Shown here one piece after another: positions 33,680 through 40,032 of a stretch of DNA of 40,032 nt. The first letter of the stretch is position 1; each line of letters opens with the position of its first letter. The notes beneath the pieces were generated by a model. That model did not search any database and was not told the DNA's origin. It saw only the letters and a list, made by a program, of their open reading frames with translations. The translations under genes were made by a program, and so were the position numbers. Origin of the DNA: Sanguibacter suaedae (GTDB lineage: Bacteria > Actinomycetota > Actinomycetes > Actinomycetales > Cellulomonadaceae); assembly GCF_016342785.1 (NCBI RefSeq), contig NZ_JAEINH010000015.1:1-40032 (forward strand), in the 5' to 3' direction.

Positions 33680-33967
33680 TCAGCCCATGGACCAGCACCG
33701 GGTGTGCCAGTGGCGCCGGGCGGCGAGCGCCGCGTCGGGCCCGAAGAGCGAGTCCGTGGCCCACGCGACGAGGTGCTCGGTGCCCGGCCCGATGTCCTGG
33801 TGGCACCCGGGGCACCGGTAGGTCTTGTCGCTGGGGCGCACGGGCTGCACGGTCCACTCCTCACCGCGACGCACCTCGGTGCGTCGTCCGCCGGTGAGCC
33901 GGGTGAGGTCCACGGGGCGGTGGTCCTCGGTGTAGGGGCGACGGCGGGATCGGCGGGACGACGGCAT
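33680..33967 (-). CDS. Small zinc-binding protein (CxxC...HxH..C), conserved actinobacterial family
   Basis: A 95-residue protein with a very basic start (PSSRRSRRRPYTEDH) and a likely zinc site: Cys52 and Cys55 in YRCPGCHQDIGPGTEHLVAW, and His86, His88 and Cys91 in RRHWHTRCW. Similar short proteins in Streptomyces are labelled ATP/GTP-binding, without a visible nucleotide motif; the arrangement looks more like a treble-clef or HNH-like fold. The ATG at 33967 was chosen because the conserved family starts here; the longer ORF extends into the FKBP promoter region. CACAAT lies six bases upstream, suggesting a leaderless start. Function unknown. Confidence 0.78.
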   Translation of the reverse strand: MPSSRRSRRRPYTEDHRPVDLTRLTGGRRTEVRRGEEWTVQPVRPSDKTYRCPGCHQDIGPGTEHLVAWATDSLFGPDAALAARRHWHTRCWSMG

Positions 33968-34060
33968 GTGCCCATTGTGGGGCTCGCGCCGGGCCTCGCG
34001 CACACCCGTGGTCGTCCTCGCATCCCACCGGCGGAGACCGTTGTGTCCAGGTTCACCCGC

Positions 34061-34066
34061 TAGAGT
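34061..34066 (+). promoter_or_regulatory. -10 element for the FKBP lipoprotein gene
   Basis: TAGAGT lies 56 bases before the TTG start at 34123, so the transcript would have a leader of about 50 bases containing GAAGGA. No good -35 hexamer is visible at the usual distance. Confidence 0.35.
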
Positions 34067-34122
34067 TGTGGGGACCTCGGCTGCGTCTGCCGCAGGGCCC
34101 CTCGAACGAAGGACTGACCGTC

Positions 34123-35055
34123 TTGAAGCACCGCACACTGCGCAGCATGACCGCACTGACGCTGGGGGCCGCGCTCCTGCTGACAGCGTGCGGTGACGAC
34201 AGCGACGACGCGACGGCCACGCCGTCCGCGACGGACGCCGCCTCGACGGCGCCGGAGGCCACGGCCGAGGACGTGGCGGCCCTCGAGGCCGTGACGTATG
34301 ACGGCGAGGTCGGGAGCAAGCCGACCATCGGTCTCACTCCCCCCTTCGAGGTGACGGGCGTCGTGGCCCGGGTGGCCTCCGAGGGGACGGGCGAGGTGCC
34401 GGAGGGTGACGAGGTGTGGGTCCACGTCCTGCAGGTGGACGGTTCCACCGGTGACGAGCTGGGTACCTCGTGGGAGGGCACCCCGGAGGTCCTCGACCTG
34501 TCGATGGCCCCTGAGGGCGACCCCCTGGCGGAGGTGCTCAGGGGCGCGCCGATCGGCTCGCAGCTCCTCTTCGCCGCCCCTGACCAGGCTGGCGGTGAGC
34601 GGTCGATCATCACGGCGATGGAGGTCGTCGAGCCGCTGCCTGCCATCACGCCGGACGCCGGGATGCCGACCGTGACGTTCGACGAGGCGGGCAAGCCCTC
34701 GATCGAGCTCACGCCCGGGTACGCGGGTCCCGAGGACCTCGTCGTGCAGGTCCTCGAGGAGGGCGACGGTGCCGTCGTCGAGTCGGGCCAGACGGTGTCC
34801 GTGAACTACACGGGCTGGCTGCAGTCCAACGGTGAGCAGTTCGACTCGTCGTGGGACCGTGGGACGCCGTTCGACACCGTCATCGGTGAGCGTGCCGTGA
34901 TCGCGGGATGGGACGAGGGCATCGTCGGCCAGAAGGTTGGCAGCAAGCTCCTGCTCGTGATCCCGTCGGACCTCGCCTACGGTGACGCCGGCCAGAGCTC
35001 GATCCCGGGCGGCGCGACGCTCGTGTTCGTGGTGGAGATCCTCGAGGCGTCCTGA
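34123..35055 (+). CDS. FKBP-type peptidyl-prolyl isomerase lipoprotein
   Basis: A 310-residue surface lipoprotein that probably speeds folding of exported proteins. The signal peptide ends with lipobox LTAC (Cys23), followed by a Asp/Ala/Thr-rich linker. Residues about 200-310 are a well-kept FKBP domain: VSVNYTGWLQSNGEQFDSSWDRG, GWDEGIVGQKVGSK, IPSDLAYGDAG and PGGATLVFVVEIL. Residues about 75-190 look like a second, degenerate FKBP domain (VVARVASEGTGEVPEGDEVWVHVLQVDG and LRGAPIGSQLLFAAP) lacking the aromatic pocket. The TTG at 34123 has AAGGA nine bases upstream; an ATG at 34147 has none. It is convergent with nrdF, and the hairpin between them lies inside the nrdF reading frame. Confidence 0.9.
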   Translation: MKHRTLRSMTALTLGAALLLTACGDDSDDATATPSATDAASTAPEATAEDVAALEAVTYDGEVGSKPTIGLTPPFEVTGVVARVASEGTGEVPEGDEVWVHVLQVDGSTGDELGTSWEGTPEVLDLSMAPEGDPLAEVLRGAPIGSQLLFAAPDQAGGERSIITAMEVVEPLPAITPDAGMPTVTFDEAGKPSIELTPGYAGPEDLVVQVLEEGDGAVVESGQTVSVNYTGWLQSNGEQFDSSWDRGTPFDTVIGERAVIAGWDEGIVGQKVGSKLLLVIPSDLAYGDAGQSSIPGGATLVFVVEILEAS

Positions 35056-35068
35056 CCTCTCGGCACCA

Positions 35069-36927
<1,859 letters not shown>

Positions 36928-36943
36928 CCGAACGCGACGGCAA

Positions 36944-39088
36944 TCACAGCATGCACGAAACGCAATTTTCCACCTCGGTCCCTTCGAGGGCGAGCTGGCG
37001 CAGACGGATGTAGTAGAGCGTCTTGATGCCCTTGCGCCACGCGTAGATCTGCGCGCGGTTGACGTCGCGGGTGGTCGCGGTGTCCTTGAAGAAGAGCGTG
37101 AGCGACAGGCCCTGGTCGACGTGCTGCGTCGCCGCGGCGTACGTGTCGATGATCTTCTCGTAGCCGACCTCGTACGCGTCCTGGTAGTACTCGAGGTTGT
37201 CGTTCGTCAGGTAGGGCGCCGGGTAGTAGACGCGCCCGATCTTGCCCTCCTTGCGGATCTCGATCTTCGCGGCCACGGGGTGGATCGACGACGTCGAGTT
37301 GTTGATGTACGAGATGGACCCCGTGGGCGGGACGGCCTGGAGGTTCTGGTTGTAGATGCCGTGCTCCATGACCGAGGCCTTGAGCTGGAGCCAGTCCTCC
37401 TGCGTCGGGAGGTGGACCCCCGCGGTCGCGAAGAGGTCCCGGACGCGTTCCGTCGCCGGCGCCCAGACCGCCTCCGTGTACTTGTCGAAGTACTCCCCCG
37501 TCGCGTACTTCGAGTCCTCGAACCCGCCGAACGCCCGGCCACGCTCGATCGCGAGACGGTTGGACGCCGCGATGGCGTGGAACGCCACCGTGTAGAAGTA
37601 CATGTTGGTGAAGTCGATGCCCTCGTCGGACCCGTAGTGGATGCGCTCGCGTGCGAGGTAGCCGTGGAGGTTCATCTGGCCGAGGCCGATCGCGTGGCCG
37701 AGCTCGTTCGCGTGCTTGATCGACGGGACGGACTCGATGCTCGTCTGGTCGGAGACCGCGGTGAGACCACGGATGGCGGTGTCGATGGTCCGGGCGAAGT
37801 CGGGCGAGTCCATGGTGCGCGCGATGTTCAGCGAACCGAGGTTGCACGAGATGTCCCGACCGACCTCGGCGTAGGACAGGTCCTCGTTGTACGTCGAGGG
37901 GGTGGAGACCTGGAGGATCTCGGAGCACAGGTTCGAGTGCGTGATCTTGCCCTTGATGGGGTTCGCCGCGTTGACCGTGTCCTCGAACATGACGTACGGG
38001 TAGCCGGACTCGAACTGCAGCTCGGCGAGCGTCTGGAAGAACTCGCGCGCCTTGATCTTCGTCTTGCGGATCCGCGCGTCGTCGACCATCTCGTAGTACT
38101 TCTCCGTGACGGAGACGTCGGCGAAGGGCACGCCGTAGATGCGCTCGACGTCGTACGGCGAGAAGAGGTACATGTCCTCGTTCTTCTTCGCCAGCTCGAA
38201 CGTGATGTCCGGGATGACCACGCCGAGGGAGAGGGTCTTGATGCGGACCTTCTCGTCGGCGTTCTCACGCTTGGTGTCGAGGAACCGGAAGATGTCGGGG
38301 TGGTGCGCGTGGAGGTACACGGCGCCGGCACCCTGGCGGGCCCCGAGCTGGTTGGCGTAGGAGAAGGAGTCCTCGAGGAGCTTCATCACGGGGATGACGC
38401 CGGAGGACTGGTTCTCGATGTGCTTGATGGGGGCGCCGTGCTCACGGATGTTGCTCAGGAGCAGGGCGACACCGCCGCCGCGCTTGGAGAGCTGCAGCGC
38501 GGAGTTGATCCCGCGCGCGATGGACTCCATGTTGTCCTCGATGCGCAGGAGGAAGCAGGAGACGGGCTCCCCGCGCTGGGCCTTGCCCGAGTTGAGGAAC
38601 GTGGGGGTCGCCGGCTGGAAGCGACCCGAGATGATCTCCTCGACGAGGTTGGTCGCGTGGGTCTCGTCACCGTCGCCGAGGGTGAGGGCGACCATGCAGA
38701 CGCGGTCCTCGAACCGCTCGAGGTAGCGCTTCCCGTCGAACGTCTTGAGCGTGTAGGACGTGTAGTACTTGAACGCGCCGAGGAACGTCTCGAAGCGGAA
38801 CTTCTTCGAGTACGCGAGGTCGAAGAGCGCCTTGACGAACGCGCGGTCGTACTTCGCGAGGACCAGCGGGTCGTAGTACTTGTTCTCCACGAGGTAGTCG
38901 AGCTTCTCGTCGAGGCTGTGGAAGAAGACGGTGTTCTGGTTGACGTGCTGCAGGAAGTACTGCCGCGCCGCCTGCCGGTCCTTGTCGAACTGGATCTCAC
39001 CGTCCGGGCCGTAGAGGTTGAGCATCGCGTTGAGCGAGTGGTAGTCGAGCTCGGTCTCTACGCCGGGATCCGTGACTGTCGTTGCCAA
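36944..39088 (-). CDS. nrdE: Class Ib ribonucleotide reductase large subunit NrdE
   Basis: The 714-residue catalytic subunit that reduces ribonucleoside diphosphates. It has the short class Ib N-terminus without a full ATP cone. Redox Cys178 is in PVSCFLL, the thiyl-radical region is [16 protein letters not shown] (Cys388), and the C-terminal swinging pair is Cys709/Cys712 in ENCVSCML, which receives electrons from Nrd[19 protein letters not shown] near residue 600 is the family phosphate-binding block. The TTG start at 39088 was chosen because GAAGGA lies at a suitable distance and the family begins there; it lies inside the end of nrdI (31-base overlap). The upstream longer frame would replace conserved NrdI sequence. 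The gene is intact and uninterrupted; the endonuclease gene follows it. Confidence 0.97.
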   Translation of the reverse strand: MATTVTDPGVETELDYHSLNAMLNLYGPDGEIQFDKDRQAARQYFLQHVNQNTVFFHSLDEKLDYLVENKYYDPLVLAKYDRAFVKALFDLAYSKKFRFETFLGAFKYYTSYTLKTFDGKRYLERFEDRVCMVALTLGDGDETHATNLVEEIISGRFQPATPTFLNSGKAQRGEPVSCFLLRIEDNMESIARGINSALQLSKRGGGVALLLSNIREHGAPIKHIENQSSGVIPVMKLLEDSFSYANQLGARQGAGAVYLHAHHPDIFRFLDTKRENADEKVRIKTLSLGVVIPDITFELAKKNEDMYLFSPYDVERIYGVPFADVSVTEKYYEMVDDARIRKTKIKAREFFQTLAELQFESGYPYVMFEDTVNAANPIKGKITHSNLCSEILQVSTPSTYNEDLSYAEVGRDISCNLGSLNIARTMDSPDFARTIDTAIRGLTAVSDQTSIESVPSIKHANELGHAIGLGQMNLHGYLARERIHYGSDEGIDFTNMYFYTVAFHAIAASNRLAIERGRAFGGFEDSKYATGEYFDKYTEAVWAPATERVRDLFATAGVHLPTQEDWLQLKASVMEHGIYNQNLQAVPPTGSISYINNSTSSIHPVAAKIEIRKEGKIGRVYYPAPYLTNDNLEYYQDAYEVGYEKIIDTYAAATQHVDQGLSLTLFFKDTATTRDVNRAQIYAWRKGIKTLYYIRLRQLALEGTEVENCVSCML

Positions 39089-39474
39089 AATCGATCCAAT
39101 CCTTCGCGGACGCGCACGACGTCCTCGGTGGTTCCTAGGAGCTCGAAGCCGTACAGGTACGGCACCTGGCACTTCGAGGAGATGATGTCACCGGCAATGC
39201 AGTAGGCAGCACCGAAGTTGGTGTTGCCGGCGGCGATGACTCCGCGGATGTACGAACGGTTGCGCTCGTCGTTGAGGAACTTCACCACCTGGCGCGGGAC
39301 CGCGCCGCCCTCGTTGCCCCCGCCGTAGGTGGGGACGACGAGCACGTACGGCTCGTCCACGTGGAGGAAGCCGTCGGCCGGGCGCAGCGGGATGCGCTCG
39401 GCCTCGAGGCCGAGCTTCTCCACGAAGCGGTGGGTGTTCTCGGAGGCGCTGGAGAAGTAGACGAGGTTCGTCAT
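39058..39474 (-). CDS. nrdI: NrdI flavodoxin-like protein
   Basis: A 138-residue flavoprotein that activates the manganese cofactor of NrdF. It begins [21 protein letters not shown], with the phosphate-binding loop [10 protein letters not shown]. It contains [19 protein letters not shown] and the glycine-rich [18 protein letters not shown] around the flavin. The ATG at 39474 lies 42 bases after nrdH. The last codons overlap the start of nrdE. Confidence 0.96.
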   Translation of the reverse strand: MTNLVYFSSASENTHRFVEKLGLEAERIPLRPADGFLHVDEPYVLVVPTYGGGNEGGAVPRQVVKFLNDERNRSYIRGVIAAGNTNFGAAYCIAGDIISSKCQVPYLYGFELLGTTEDVVRVREGLDRFWQRQSRIPA

Positions 39475-39516
39475 GACCTCACCCTTCTGCCGGTGCGCCG
39501 TGGCGCAGCGGCCGAC

Positions 39517-39762
39517 TCAGAGGGCCGGTGCGGCGACCTTCGCGGCGAGGGCGCTGATCTGGTCGGGGCGGAAGCCCGACCAGTGCTCGCTGCCCGCGAC
39601 GACGACGGGCGCCTGGAGGTAACCGAGCCCGCGGACCATCTCGAGCGCCTCGGCGTCCTGGCTGATGTCGACGATCGTGTACTCGAGGCCCTTCTTGTCG
39701 AGGGCACGGTACGTCGCGTCGCACTGGACGCACGCGGGCTTGCTGTAGACCGTGATGCTCAT
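39517..39762 (-). CDS. nrdH: NrdH glutaredoxin-like redoxin
   Basis: An 81-residue electron donor for NrdEF, reduced by thioredoxin reductase. The active site is Cys11-Val-Gln-Cys14 in MSITVYSKPACVQCDATYRAL, followed by the family block LGYLQAPVVVAG and WSGFRPDQIS. The ATG at 39762 has GAGGAG eight bases upstream. It is first in the nrdH-nrdI-nrdE-(endonuclease)-nrdF operon. Confidence 0.96.
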   Translation of the reverse strand: MSITVYSKPACVQCDATYRALDKKGLEYTIVDISQDAEALEMVRGLGYLQAPVVVAGSEHWSGFRPDQISALAAKVAAPAL

Positions 39763-39912
39763 GGTGTCTCCTCTGTCGGGCTGTCCGCCCGCGGCTCGCG
39801 TGGCCGCGCACGTCCGGTCGGCGTCGACCTGGCGTGACGTCTGACCTCGAACGACGCGGCTGGAACTACGTCTGTGTGATTCGACCAGGGTCGCGGAGGA
39901 CCCGGTGGACGA

Positions 39913-39960
39913 CCACTATACCTAGGGGTGCCCGCGCGGGTCGACCCCTAGGTGTTGTAT
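39913..39960 (-). promoter_or_regulatory. nrdHIEF promoter with two NrdR-box-like sites
   Basis: On the minus strand -35 TCGACC (39939-39944) and -10 TATAGT (39915-39920) are 18 bases apart. CCACTATACCTAGGGG (39913-39928, plus strand) matches 11 of 16 positions of the NrdR-box consensus I recall (acaCwAtATaTwGtgt), and CCCCTAGGTGTTGTAT (39945-39960) matches 10. Their start-to-start distance is 32 bp, about three helical turns, as in known NrdR-controlled promoters. One site covers the -10 and the other lies just upstream of the -35, the expected layout for repression. The two also form an inverted repeat (ACCCCTAGG/CCTAGGGGT). Confidence 0.6.
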
Positions 39961-39964
39961 CGGC

Positions 39965-39980
39965 GTGTCGTTCACGACAC
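39965..39980. repeat. GTGTCGT-N2-ACGACAC palindrome upstream of the nrd promoter
   Basis: A perfect 7-bp inverted repeat with two bases between the arms, just upstream of the distal NrdR-like site. Its form is that of a dimeric-regulator operator. I cannot name the regulator; it does not match the actinobacterial LexA box. Confidence 0.4.
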
Positions 39981-40005
39981 ATCTGCGGACCACCACCGAA
40001 GGCCA

Positions 40006-40026
40006 TGTGGACGCCCCTGTGGACAA
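40006..40026 (-). promoter_or_regulatory. Two DnaA-box-like sites upstream of nrdHIEF
   Basis: On the minus strand, TTGTCCACA (40018-40026) equals the DnaA box of high-GC actinobacteria exactly, and GCGTCCACA (40006-40014) matches 7 of 9. They are 12 bp apart, start to start. Both lie about 85-105 bp upstream of the nrd -10. DnaA controls nrdAB in E. coli, so a link of dNTP supply to replication is plausible here. Confidence 0.45.
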
Positions 40027-40032
40027 CGCGAG

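Noticed and set aside
39092-39172. Upstream start for nrdE within the longer frame
   Set aside because: The extra 28 residues are Arg/Pro-rich and lie opposite the conserved end of nrdI in another frame. The TTG at 39088 has a ribosome-binding site and matches family length.

Overview
The window reads as a chromosomal segment of a high-GC actinobacterium, most likely a member of the Micrococcales; a Cellulomonas/Sanguibacter/Promicromonosporaceae-type genus is my guess from protein style, not a demonstrated assignment. The supporting evidence is the strong GC bias, frequent GTG and TTG starts, several apparently leaderless starts, class Ib ribonucleotide reductase (nrdHIEF), the GlgE maltosyltransferase pathway, and gene order shared with mycobacteria (ligA, MetE-like gene, mnmA, cysteine desulfurase, etfA, etfB; and glgP divergent from glgE, with glgB and a thioredoxin-fold gene nearby). 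Nearly all of the DNA is coding; no gap exceeds about 270 bases. I saw no rRNA, tRNA, CRISPR array or insertion sequence.

Layout. 0.2-2.5 kb: ligA (minus), divergent from an S9A oligopeptidase (2.6-4.7 kb, plus). 4.7-9.4 kb: a tightly overlapping minus-strand operon of cysteine desulfurase, mnmA, a MetE-like protein lacking the usual zinc ligands, and an MFS transporter; the first two supply and use sulfur for tRNA 2-thiouridine. 9.5-11.7 kb: phoX, a Tat-exported phosphatase. 11.9-13.7 kb: etfB-etfA. 13.8-26.6 kb: an alpha-glucan block with glgX (plus), glgP (minus), then a plus-strand operon glgE-treS-mak-glgB. Together these make the GlgE route (trehalose to maltose by TreS, to maltose-1-phosphate by Mak, to glucan by GlgE, branching by GlgB) plus glucan breakdown by GlgP and GlgX. 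26.7-30.0 kb: a minus-strand operon of a two-helix membrane protein, a lipoprotein and a thioredoxin-fold/TPR protein. 30.2-32.8 kb: a long DivIVA-like coiled-coil protein with an uninterrupted 11-residue repeat, followed by a small conserved protein. 32.8-35.1 kb: an alpha/beta hydrolase, a small zinc-binding protein, and an FKBP-type lipoprotein. 35.1-39.8 kb: the nrdHIEF operon (minus).

The most unusual part is nrdHIEF. A 266-residue GIY-YIG homing-endonuclease-type gene with NUMOD3 DNA-binding repeats lies exactly between nrdE and nrdF. It is lower in GC, has intact-looking catalytic residues, and its stop overlaps the nrdF start (ATGA). nrdF itself reads through the position where the family normally stops (after Asp-Trp-Asp-Phe) and adds 27 residues, most of them encoded by a perfect 25-bp terminator hairpin. 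Upstream of nrdH are a promoter flanked by two NrdR-box-like sites 32 bp apart, a separate palindrome, and two DnaA-box-like sites.

Other points of interest are the 31-unit hendecad coiled coil, very long perfect hairpins at convergent gene ends, and a recurring -10 element placed 6-8 bases before start codons, which suggests leaderless mRNAs.
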